Origin: Cloeon dipterum
Taxonomy: Eukaryota > Arthropoda > Insecta > Ephemeroptera > Baetidae
DNA length: 64,000 nucleotides
Assembly (NCBI RefSeq): GCF_949628265.1
Contig: NC_088790.1
Coordinates: 28,400,545 to 28,464,544, forward strand
Direction: 5' to 3'
In this document: piece after piece, positions 48,246-58,797 of the stretch
How positions within the stretch are numbered: the stretch's first letter is position 1
How the letters are laid out: every line of letters begins with the position of its first letter
Notes under the pieces: generated by a model
The model's input: the letters and a program-made list of their open reading frames with translations, nothing else
Told to the model about the DNA's origin: nothing
Database searches by the model: none
Program-made: the position numbers and the translations under genes

Positions 48246-50706
48246 TTACGTAAATTTCTTAAAAGTCTTGTCTTGGATCCATTTAATGTAGGGATTAATC
48301 CAGGTGAATGAGCTGGGTTCTTGACGTGGGCAGCCCACAATTTGAGAGTTGATGCCAATAATTTTCCCTACGTCATCATTCGGGCCTGTGTGGAAAACAG
48401 GTCCGCCAGGGTCAACCTAAATAATCAAAAATTATTTTAGAACATATTCAGTATGTAATTTAAATTGTCAAATGGCATCTTAGCTCTGTGCAGATTTACT
48501 AGGGATGTATGCACATTTACTTTTGCAACGAAAAGATATTTATTAAAAATCCTTACCTTGCAGATCCCTTTAGTTCCGCCAGCGGTGCTCAAACAACCCG
48601 TGTTGGCTGGGTACGTCACAAAAATTCCTAAAGTTTGTTGGTTGCACGTCAACTTATTCATATTCTGCATGTTGACATGACTCAGTGTTGCCGCCGCGGG
48701 GTCGAAAACATCTAAAAATTGTAACAAATGTCATAAGAGGAAACCGAAAATCATTTTCTCAATAATAAATTTCTTCCTAATGAAATTAATTAAATCAATT
48801 GGGAGCTATATAAAAAAAGGTGCCGTCTGCATGAATAAGTAAATTTTTATAAAATTAGGGAGGTAGAGTCGAGTCTTTGGGTACGCAGTTTTTGCAATAT
48901 TTTACAGTTTTAAATTCGGGCAAAATGTAATTGTAAGGGAATAAAATTGACGAAAACATTCAATAATCATTAGCGTCCGTTTTCAGGCCACTAATATTCT
49001 CGAAATATTAAAAAACTCAGGCCGCAAAAATAGAAATTATGTCTTACTGTCATCAGCAAGACCGTATCCCAGTGTCGTAAACACCATATTGTCCAATGTT
49101 GCGGGTTTGGCGAGCGACAGCAGAGCTGGCGCGACAGATGCTGGAATTGCAATTATATTATAATTAAAACGTCTGCAGGAATGATTGAATTTTAACTCAC
49201 CACCAAGTGCTAACGGTGTCAATATATTAAGCAGAGCGATGTTATCTGTCAAGAAGTTGAGTCTAAAATTGGGATGAATTATGGCCTTGGCTCTGCTTGT
49301 TGGGGTTCCGGCCGTCGGATCCGCAATCTGCCCACCATAGACATTAATAGTAGTGGCCCTTTAAATTACGAAAATTAGATTCATAACATAAATTGGAATT
49401 ACATAATGTACTCACAGCGCGACGCAATGAGCGGCCGTCAACCCCCAAATGGACGACAACAATACACCACCGCAATTATTTAAAACAATCCCAGCAGCAT
49501 TCTTAGTTTGGACAAAGAGAATGGAATTTAGCGGCGCCACGAGTAAAGCAGCATCATCAATAAGTGTTCCTCCCAAAATTCTTTTGTCTTCCGTTCCGTT
49601 GTGATAGATCGGTTTCGCGGCTGTTGAAACAGCTCCAGAATTCGTGGTGCTCTCTAAGTTTGACAGGAAGATTTCGGTTTCTGTGTCTAAAAATTTAAAA
49701 AATTAAATATGGAATGTGAAATTAAATATAAAATAATAATTACAATTGGCATCTGCCACCAGTGCTTCCAGAGTGTATTCTTTTGTGACATCCTCTACAT
49801 CAAAGATGACTGCTTTTTTAGCATCTTCTTCCAAATCTTTATTCGTGACCTTTGAACAAAAAATTATATTTTTTTTAATTAATACGACTACACAGAATCA
49901 TATAATTTAGATGATCCGCTTTTTATACCAAAATATTCATCTTTTTTAATCTTTAGAATCGCAAAATCGTACTAGATGGCTAAATAAATCCATTAATTAT
50001 AACCAATTTTAATCATTCAGAAGAAATTTTTCAAATTCGCTAATTTCCCATGGATACAGAAAGTTTTCCTTGTTGCCAATTTTTAGACTTTTTAATTTAA
50101 TAAATAAGCGTATTTTTCTATCAAATCAAATTTTCCTCGATAGGAAAACGCCATGACACATTAAACTGAATGCACAAATTTTTACATTTTAAGGGGTACA
50201 GTTTTAATTGAACGTGCCGAAGCCCTCTAAATTTGAAAGAAACTTTTGCATCAGAGATTTCTAAAATTTATGGAATTAGATAAAAACTACCGCTTCAGTT
50301 TCTATCTACACTTCAGGTGTGTAAAATTGCTAGTTTATAATTTTTCACCCGATTGAAAAAAAATTGTTCTTGACGTGATCACGAAAATAGAGATACATTA
50401 GTCAATGTAAATTAAAAAGGTAACCATTTAAAATCTAAAAAGAGGTTTAATTACTGTGAAAATGAACGTTTAAACATTTTTGTGAGCTTAAAAAAGCATA
50501 AAATAATATTCAGTTAAAAGCCAGCATATATATATCTTTAAACTACAACTCACTAATGTTGCCAAGTTTCAAAAAAATAATGCAAATTCAAAATATGTAA
50601 TAAAATTTGGTTTCAAACCTGTAATTTAATTTAAAAAAGGTTTACTCACTCCAGCAGAAGCTAGCGCGAAAAGAGCAAGCACGGCAAGCCACAAGGAGTT
50701 ACGCAT
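48246..50706 (-). CDS. S1 serine protease homolog, copy J (Asp102 to Asn, Ser195 to Pro)
   Basis: Exons are 50706-50650, 49849-49744, 49686-49416, 49358-49201, 49140-49048, 48711-48557 and 48416-48246, for 336 residues. Signal peptide MRNSLWLAVLALFALASAG; exon 2 has one extra codon. Cleavage at EDKR90/ILGG and His141 are kept. The Asp102 motif reads LTDNIALL instead of the usual NDIALL, so Asn184 occupies the Asp102 position. The serine motif is VDPGGP with Pro283. Two of three triad residues are therefore gone, which makes this the clearest non-enzyme. The splice sites and frame are intact. The poly(A) signal is at 48190-48195. Confidence 0.86.
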
Positions 50707-50773
50707 AGCGAAGCTGGCAGCAGCAGCAAGATGATTCCCAGTTGCGGATGTTGCACCTCTTATTTGCCTGGGG

Positions 50774-50899
50774 TTTATATACTGTTTGGAGAGTCCCACT
50801 CCGAATCGAGCAGCACAATGAGTAATTGCAAAACAAGTAGCGGCAATACTTGTTCAACTCGAAAATGCTGTTTTTAGAGCTCCCATCCAACCCGTCGAG
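50774..50899 (-). promoter_or_regulatory. Promoter of copy J
   Basis: TATATAAA on the minus strand at 50774-50781; upstream block at about 50856-50899. Confidence 0.67.
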
Positions 50900-51239
50900 A
50901 TTTTTAAGTAATTTGCGTGGCATGTTTATCTTTACTGGAGAAGATTCTAGTCGTCCGTTGGCCCGCATTTTTTTAAGCAGCGGGCAATAACTTTACACGA
51001 AAATCTGATTGGGAGCAGTGTTGGGGGTAAAGCGTTGGCTCAAAATCGTTTAAACAAGCACGCTCTTTGCATTCGACGATTTAGTTTTTCACGAAATAAC
51101 TATCGAGTTTAATTATATTGTATGCGAGAATGGGGATTTTTTGATTTTATTATTTTAGGAATCTATGGAGATTTTAAAATAGCTCAATAATTTAGCTGAA
51201 ATTTGGTTGGCAGACACTCTTCAATATGTCGGAATTTTA

Positions 51240-51600
51240 AGGATCTGTAGCGGAACAACAACGCGGTCCTCCTTTTAGTTGGAAGCCAACAATTGTCGGC
51301 GGTTTGAATTATTGTAATTTTGCATTATTGTTTAACAGCAGAAAGATGATTTTAAAATAAGAATTTAGTTTTCGTCCGTCAGCCACACGGTGCTGACGTG
51401 ATTCGTTTAATAGTGCAGAACCCGATTCAAAGGGGTGAGTCCAACCGTCAGTTAAACAAAAGAATTTGTAACTTATTATTGTAATCAATTTCAGTTCTTG
51501 TATTTGATTAAGTATCCGATCGGATTTGCAACTGTAAACCAATACCAACCAAATTCTTCATCTAAATTCATCAGTCTTCATCATTCAACCCTCTTTCAAT
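51240..51600. other. Insertion in the upstream region of J
   Basis: Sequence shared with the upstream regions of F and I stops near 51240 and resumes near 51640. The inserted block is less AT-rich (for example around CCGTCAGCCACACGGTGCTG) and has no recognised domain or clear terminal repeats. It is probably a small mobile element. Confidence 0.4.
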
Positions 51601-52027
51601 CTCCCAAAGATCCAAAAAATATTCCAAGCATTGAAAGTTTTTATTGGACGATTGCGAATGCGGAAAGTACAAAAATTTCCATCGATCGATTTGTGTTGTC
51701 AATTCGAGATGCACTCTCATGTTTTACAAATTTAATTGATTGAAATTTTTCCCTTAAATCATTTCTAAATTTCTGAAATGAAAAACTGTTTTAGGTCCTG
51801 ATTTGCTCATTGCAAATTAAAGAAAGAGAATTTGTCAACTTTTCTAATAATAAAAATGCTGCTCGGCTTTCAGGAATTTTTGGCAATCATGCTTTTTAAA
51901 AAATATGTTATTAAGGTGATTGGAATTAGAAGATTTTAGTGATAAAAAAGAAACAACATTTTATGATATTGGGTTCTTGATGTGCTAAAAAGAAAGGAAA
52001 CAAATCAATAATTTCAGTTAAAAATTA
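51601..52027. other. Spacer between J and K
   Basis: No gene. The first part resumes the shared upstream region; about 51780-51900 is the spacer block that elsewhere borders relic exons, but none is left here. Confidence 0.45.
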
Positions 52028-52086
52028 TTTATTAAGAGTCCCACCTTCAAATAGCATAGGAATAAATAATAATTATGTCCGCAGCA

Positions 52087-54474
52087 TCACGTCAATTTTT
52101 TAAAAGTCTTGGCTTGGATCCAGGGAATGTAGGGAAAAATCCAGGTGAACGAGCTGGGTTGTTGACTTGGGCAGCCAATATATTGAGAGTTGATGCCAAT
52201 AATTTTGGCAGTGATATCCTCTGGAGATGTGTGAAAAACCGGTCCACCAGGGTCAGCCTAAATATTGAAACATTAGTTTTAGAACATATTAAAATGAAAT
52301 TTGAATTGATTAATGGCATCTTACAATTAGGTAAAAGGAGCAAAATAAATTTAAATAACAGGTTATCTAACTATAAAGTTCAGGCCTCGCATCAGCAGCA
52401 AAAAACTGATACCACCATCATTCATTGCTTTATTCCTTCACAAGCTCAAAATGCCAATATATTTGCAAAGGATAAGTTATTTATAGAAATCTTACATAGC
52501 AGATTCCTTTTTTTCCGGTCTCGGTGCTCAAACATCCCGTGTTTCCTGGGTACGTCACAAAAACTCCAATTGCCGGTGCGTTGCACGATGCCTTTTTCAT
52601 ATTCCGCATTTCCACAACAGTCAGTACTGGCACCACGTCCAAAACGGTTGCTAAAATTTGTAAAAAAATATCATAATAGTGGAAATATTTGAAAATCAAT
52701 AATAAGTTACCGTCACCAGGTGGACCGAATCCCATTGTCGTAAACACAATATTGTCCAACGCAGCGGTGGGTTTGACGGTTGACAGAAGAGCTGTCCCGA
52801 CAGTTCCTAGAATTGCAAATAAAATCTAAATGCATTCAGGAATTATTTAATTAATTTTTGCTCACCACTAAGCGCAAACGGCGTGTCTAATCTGAGCAGA
52901 GCAATGTCATTTGTCAAGAAGTTCAGTCTAAAATCGGGATGAATTATCGCCTTGGCTCCACTTTTTACAAGGGGTAAGATCGAAATCTCAGTCTCCCCAG
53001 CAATGACGGTAATATCTTTTGCCCTTAAAATAATGAAAATTAGATACATATGCCATGTTATTGGAATCACAGATTATGCTCACAGCGCGACGCAATGAGC
53101 GGCTGTCAACACCCAAACGGACGACAAAATTACACCCCCGCATTCCCTTATAACACCCCCAGCAGCATTCAAGGCTCGAACAAATGCATAGGCAGTGTAC
53201 GGCGGCACGAATGTAGCAGCCGTAAGAGGTTTTCCTCCCAAAATTCTTCCCTTTCCATTAGTTGCGTTTTTAATTTCATTGATCGGCGTCGCAGTTGTTG
53301 AATCAACTCCAGAATTCGTGATGCTCTCTAACTTCGAGAGAAAGATTTCGGTTTCTGTGTCTAAAAAATTTAAAGCTTAAATAATATGTGTAATAAACTA
53401 AAATAATAATTACAATTGGCTTCTGCCAGCAGTGCTTCCAGAGTGAAATCCTCTACATCAAGGTTGCCTGTTTTTTCAGCATCTTCTTTCAGACATTTTG
53501 AGACCTTTGAACCAAAATTTATTCTTTTTTTCCATTAAAGGAAATTTTGAACTTAATCACTCTCATGGCCTTTATTTCGATTCTCCTAATGAAATTGTCA
53601 AACTTGTTGAAAACAGGACAAAAAGGATTTCCAAAATAATTTTTTATGTAATGTTTTAAGGATTATGTTTTGAAAAACAGTTCAACTTACTCGGGGAAAC
53701 AGTCTAAATATTGTTAGTTGCTAAAATATCATTAAATACCAAATTATGTCCCAAAAAAATGTTTTTAACCGATTCATCAATCCTAACCCCGATCTAAAGA
53801 ATTTCTGGACCAATTAATTTACTTTGCTAACAAAATCATGACCTTTAAAGAGGAATGATACCGCAAAAGCCTGGAAAATGCTCGTTGTCAATGTATAAAC
53901 TCGTCCCCTAAGATTCAGTTAAAGCCTAAATTGACCTAAGAAGCAGTGTAATTTTTTGAGAAAATTGGCTGGAAAGTTCCCGTGCTTTTCAAATGGTAAT
54001 GGCTGTCTCCTTACTTGAAATCCGATTTAATTTCAAAACCAAGAGTTTCCCCAACAAGTGGCATTCATCGTTGGACAGATCTCGACGAGAGGAATCGGAA
54101 TGTGCCAAGAAAATATGTTCAAGCACTGCAAATTTTGGAGAAAATGGGCAAAATTTGAATTTTTACTGTAGGAAGGTCCTTTTTTATTATTGCAAATTGT
54201 TGATCGATCAATTGTTTATGGCATCCAACAATTCAAATAATTTTCAATTGTTGCCCAGTATCATTCCACTTTAAAACATTTTAAAGGTCTCTCAGCAAAA
54301 CATTTTTTACTTTTTTTAAACTCATAGATAACTAAAAAGTAATACCAAGTGTCTAAGAAAATACCAAATAAAATTTGGTTTGAAACCTGTATTTTGATTA
54401 GGAAAAGGTTTACTCACTCTAGCAGAAGCCTGCGCAAGAATAGCAAGCACAACAATCCACAGGGAGGAACGCAT
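52087..54474 (-). CDS. S1 serine protease homolog, copy K (Ser195 to Pro)
   Basis: Exons are 54474-54418, 53504-53414, 53360-53084, 53023-52866, 52806-52711, 52650-52496 and 52257-52087, for 334 residues. Signal peptide MRSSLWIVVLAILAQASAR. Exon 2 lacks four codons (the TKEY of its relatives), and exon 3 has two more than most, ending NGKGR88/ILGG. His138 and Asp181 are intact; Pro281 replaces Ser195 (ADPGGP). The stop is TGA, whereas most relatives use TAA. Intron 1 carries a miniature transposon. The poly(A) signal is at 52028-52033. Confidence 0.86.
53845..54274. mobile_element. TTAA-type miniature inverted-repeat element, copy 3
   Basis: Same family as 13659 and 39233 but in the opposite orientation, 430 bp, in intron 1 of gene K. 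TTAA is found at both ends. Confidence 0.75.
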
Positions 54475-54532
54475 GGTGAAGCCGGCGGCAGCAGCAAGAT
54501 TGCAGATATGTTGCACCTTCTATTTGCCGGGG

Positions 54533-54661
54533 TTTATATACTGTTTAGAGAGTCCCTTCCAAATCAAACAGCATAATGAGTAATTGATGCAAAACAACTA
54601 GCGGCAATACTTGTTCAACCCGAAAATGCTGTTTTTAGTTCTCCCATATATACCTGTCGAG
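54533..54661 (-). promoter_or_regulatory. Promoter of copy K
   Basis: TATATAAA on the minus strand at 54533-54540; upstream block at about 54617-54661, slightly diverged in its distal half. Confidence 0.65.
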
Positions 54662-55016
54662 AATTTGTAGCAGTTTTCGTGACAATTTTATCTTTACTGC
54701 AAGAGATTCGAGTCGTGGCCCGCATTTTAGCAGCGGGTATGTATTCATTACACGAGAATCTGTTTGGGAGTAATGTTCTGGGTAGAGTGCGGGATTTGCA
54801 TTGGGTTTGTGGTGTGAGAACCTGGAGATTTTTTTAGTAATTTCACGTGACTGTACAAAAATAATTTTTTAAAAAACACAATCGTTACTTAATCTTGCTG
54901 AAATTTGGTCCAATAAGCCAAAACAATGACGAAGTGATTAAAGAAGCAACAACATTTTGATCTTAATGTATGAAAAAGAAAGGAAACAAATAATCAATCA
55001 TTTCAATTAAAAATTA
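54662..55016. other. Spacer between K and L
   Basis: No gene. It is shorter than the other spacers. The first half is a degraded copy of the common upstream region. Confidence 0.4.
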
Positions 55017-55072
55017 TTTATTAGGGTCACACCTTAAAATACCAAGAATAAATAATGATGTTTTACGCGGAA

Positions 55073-57729
55073 TTACGAAAAATTTTCAAGAGTCGTGGAT
55101 TCGATCCAGGTAATGTAGGGATGAATCCAGGTAAATGAACTGGGTTGTCGACGTGGGCAGCCCAACATTTGAGAGTTGATGCCGATTATTTGACCCGTGT
55201 TTTCATCTGGAGATGTGTAAAATACAGGTCCGCCTTCATCAGCCTAAATATTAAAAAAAATATTATCAGGTCATATTAAAAATGAAAAATTTAAACTGTC
55301 GAATGGCATTTTGGCTCTGTGCGGATTTACTAGGGATGTATGGATTAATAGATAAATTTTAATAGCAAGTAAATTCCGCTCAAACTAAAAAGCGACAGAT
55401 TCGGCTCCTTTAGGCCTCGCATCACCACTGAGAATGGTGGCACATGCCCGACTTCAATCATTCACAAAAATTCACAAGCCCAAAATGCCATTATTTTTGC
55501 AATTAAACGATTTTTATACAAATCTTACATAGCAGATTCCTTTAGTTCCGGAAGCGGTGCTCAAACATCCCGTGTTTTCTGGGTACTCCACAAAAATTCC
55601 TATTGTGTGTAAGTTGCACGTCTCCTTATTCATATTCTGCATATCGATAACATTCAGTGTTGGCTTCGCGGCCACAAGAGATGCTAAAAAATGCATGAAA
55701 TGATGATATATAAATGGAAACGATACATTATTTTCTCTTAAATCAGTTTTTCCCTTACGAAGTTCAATTATTTGAGAGCTATTAATATAAGTAACCAAAT
55801 ATGGTAACGTTAGCATGAAGAGAGAAATTTTAATAAAATTCGGGAGGTTGAGACTTGAAACGAGTCTTTGGGTGTGCAGTTTTTTTTTAATTTTTAACAG
55901 TTAGAACTCGTGAATTGTCGTTGGCATAGTTTGGGAAATTCTAAAAAAAAATTGGTTTTGATCTCCGATACCTCGCAAATTAATAACGATCAATTCGCAT
56001 TTTGGTTCGAAATCTTGAAGGCTTCAAATTGAACTTTACTCAAAAAATGAAAAAAAAAATCATTTTGAGAAATGTTTAATGAAAAACTCAGAAAATTAAC
56101 TTCAAAGTTACGATATTAATCTAATTTAAAATTTCTAATCAACACAACATGTAAGAAAGTCTAAAAGCTCTAAGTCTTAATTAGGCTACAAATATTGAAA
56201 AAATTTAAGATGAAACTGTTTGAAATAAAATAAAATTATTTCAAAAAACAAAAATTATACTTCTTACTGTCATCAGCAGGACCGAATCCCATTGTCGTAA
56301 ACAAAATATTGTCCAATTCCAACGCATCGGTCGCATTGACGGTTGACAGTAGAGCTGTCCCGACAGTTCCTAAAGAATTGCAAGTATGATTAAAATTCAT
56401 GCAGGAACAATTAAAATTAATTTGTTCTCACCACTAAGAGTAAACGGCGTTTCTAAACTAAGCAGAGCGATGTCATTTGTAACTAAGTTGAGTGAAAAAT
56501 CAGGATGAATTAGAGGCGTGGCTTCACTTTTAACGTTGCTTGCCGTCGGATTCGTTATTGTCCCAGCAAAGACAGTAATAGATCTGGCCCTTTGAGTGAA
56601 GAAAATTAGATAATACGCGACATGTTGGAATTGCAGATTATACTCACAGCGCGACGCAATGGGCGGCTGTCAACACCCAATTGGGCGACAAAATTACACC
56701 ACCACAATCCTGTATAACAACCCCAGCAAGATTGAAGGATTGAATAAAGACATAGGCAGTAAACGGCGGCAGGAATGTAGCTGCCGTAAGAGGTTTTCCT
56801 CCCAAAATTCTTCCGTTTTGAATTTCTTTGATTGGTGTCGCAGTTGATGCTGAATCTAACTTCGGCACCAGTGCTTCCAGAGTGTATTCTTTTGTGACAT
56901 CAGCTACACCAAGGAGTTTATTTTTGGCATCATCATTCAGACCTTTCGAGACCTTTGAACAAAAAAATATTGGATTTAACAGAATTATAAATTGTAGCAA
57001 ATGCGCTATTTTAATATCAAATATCAATTTTTTTAATCTTCTGAATTGCAAAATTGTACCAGAAGTAAGAGAGTGGGTAAATAAATCCATTAATTATAAT
57101 AAATTTTAATCTATCAGAAAGATCTGAAGATTTAGTTTGACCGTTTTCAAATATGCAAATTTTCCGTGAATACAAAAAGCCGGTCTCGTTGCCAATTTCT
57201 AGGTTTGTATTTTTTACTGATGGGTGAGAAAGAATAAATTCAATCTAATTATGTGCATTTTATCGGTTAAATCAGCTTTTCCTAAGGCAAATTATAACTA
57301 ATACAAAGATTAAAAAATATTCATTTTATGGAAAACAGTTTATCAAGAGCCATACCTGCAAATGTACTGAACGCGTGGAAACCATGCGTTTCCTGTTTGC
57401 CTCTATATTTAAAATAATATTTTGCATTAAACATCGAAAATCAAATGGAATTAGATTAGAGTTTCCTTCTGGCAATTGCTAATTAATAATTTTTCCCTTC
57501 AATGAAATATTTTGTTCCTTATACCTATTCATAAAAATGGAGAATGAAAATAATTTTAAGACTCAAAACTCAAAGACGGTGCTAAAAGTGTCTGTGAATT
57601 GTGCAAAAAGAAACTACCAAGTACAATTTAATTCTAAGCCTGTATTTTTAGTAAAAATACTGTTTTACTCACTCCAGCAGAAGCTTGCGCGAGAAGAGCA
57701 AGCACAACAACCCATAGAGAGATACGCAT
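55073..57729 (-). CDS. S1 serine protease homolog, copy L (Ser195 to Glu), fused exon 2-3
   Basis: Six exons: 57729-57673, 56952-56648 (fused 2 and 3), 56589-56432, 56369-56268, 55683-55529 and 55243-55073, for 315 residues. Signal peptide MRISLWVVVVLALLAQASAG in outline. In the fused exon, EALVP passes directly into KLDSASTATPI, so the end of exon 2, all of intron 2 and the start of exon 3 are deleted, in frame; the propeptide is about 20 residues shorter. Cleavage at NGR67/ILGG, His117 and Asp160 are kept. ADEGGP puts Glu262 at the Ser195 position. Exon 5 has two extra codons (ALELDN). The C terminus ends ENFS. The poly(A) signal is at 55017-55022. Confidence 0.86.
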
Positions 57730-57790
57730 GGCGAAGTAGCACAGCAAGATGATTTCCAGTTGCAGATGTTGCATTTCTTATTTGCCGGGG

Positions 57791-57916
57791 TTTATATACT
57801 GTTTGGAGAGTCCCACTCCAAATCAAACAGCGCAATGAGTAAGTGCAAAACAAGTAGCTGAAATACTTGTTCAACCCAAAATGCTGTTTTTGGTGCTCCC
57901 ATCCCACTCGTCGAGG
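57791..57916 (-). promoter_or_regulatory. Promoter of copy L
   Basis: TATATAAA on the minus strand at 57791-57798; upstream block at about 57871-57916. Confidence 0.67.
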
Positions 57917-58039
57917 TTTTTTTTTAATAGTTTCCGTGACATGTTTATCTTTACTGGAGAAGATTCTAGTGGTTCGTTAGTGGCTCGCATTGTTTACAGT
58001 ATAGCAGCGGGCAATTACATTACACGAAAATCTAATTGG

Positions 58040-58444
58040 GAAAATTGCCATAAACGAGCATGCCTCGGTTATGGGGAGCGCCGTGCAGAGTATGCAACCG
58101 GCACGGCTGGTTTCCTTTGCTCCGCCCTCGTCGCTGCAACAATTAATAATTATTGCCCTGCAGCGGTCGAGCAGACACGCGAGCGAGTGCATCACTTAAT
58201 TCTCTCGGAGCAAGCTCATACTTGAGGTATTTTTATCGGCGTCATTTGTGCAGTGTTTTTATATTTATTTGTTTTTATTTTACTGTATTCATTGTGAATA
58301 AGTTGTTATGTTGATTTACAGTTATTGCACACTCGTGATTTGTGAATCTGCGATCAAGGCCTCTTTGAGCGCGTGTATTTAACACATACTATTTGAACCC
58401 GGACTCGGGGTGAGCATTTTTATGTTTTTTTTTTTTTTTTTTTT
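58040..58444. other. Foreign block upstream of L ending in a run of 20 T
   Basis: Shared upstream sequence breaks near 58040. The next 180 bases are GC-rich; the rest is AT-rich and ends with 20 consecutive T at 58425-58444. The block is unlike other spacers. It could be a retroposed or transposed fragment, but no element family is recognised. Confidence 0.4.
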
Positions 58445-58797
58445 ATTGAGTTAATTATTACAAAATATTGTTCATTACCAATATGAATTGTATTTACTAT
58501 TTACGGAAAATCTTCATGAACTGTTTAAATTTGAACAAATAGATGAAAGGGCAATAAAAAAAATACCAGTTTTCCCTACATAATTAAATTTTAAAAATAT
58601 TTGCATTAAACCGAAAAAAGACTTAAATTCAATTCTCAATTAAATTTAGTTGGAAGACCAAGTGGAAAAAAGCAACAACATTTTGTTCTTAATGTATTAA
58701 AAAGAAAGGAAACAAATCAATCATTTCAATTAAAAATTATTTATTAGAGTCCCATCTTCCAACACCAAGAATAAATAATAATGATGTCCACGTAGAA

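Noticed and set aside
52075-52692. 205-codon plus-strand open frame
   Set aside because: It runs antisense through exons 7 and 6 of gene K and the intron between them, which have correct splice sites and protein motifs on the minus strand.
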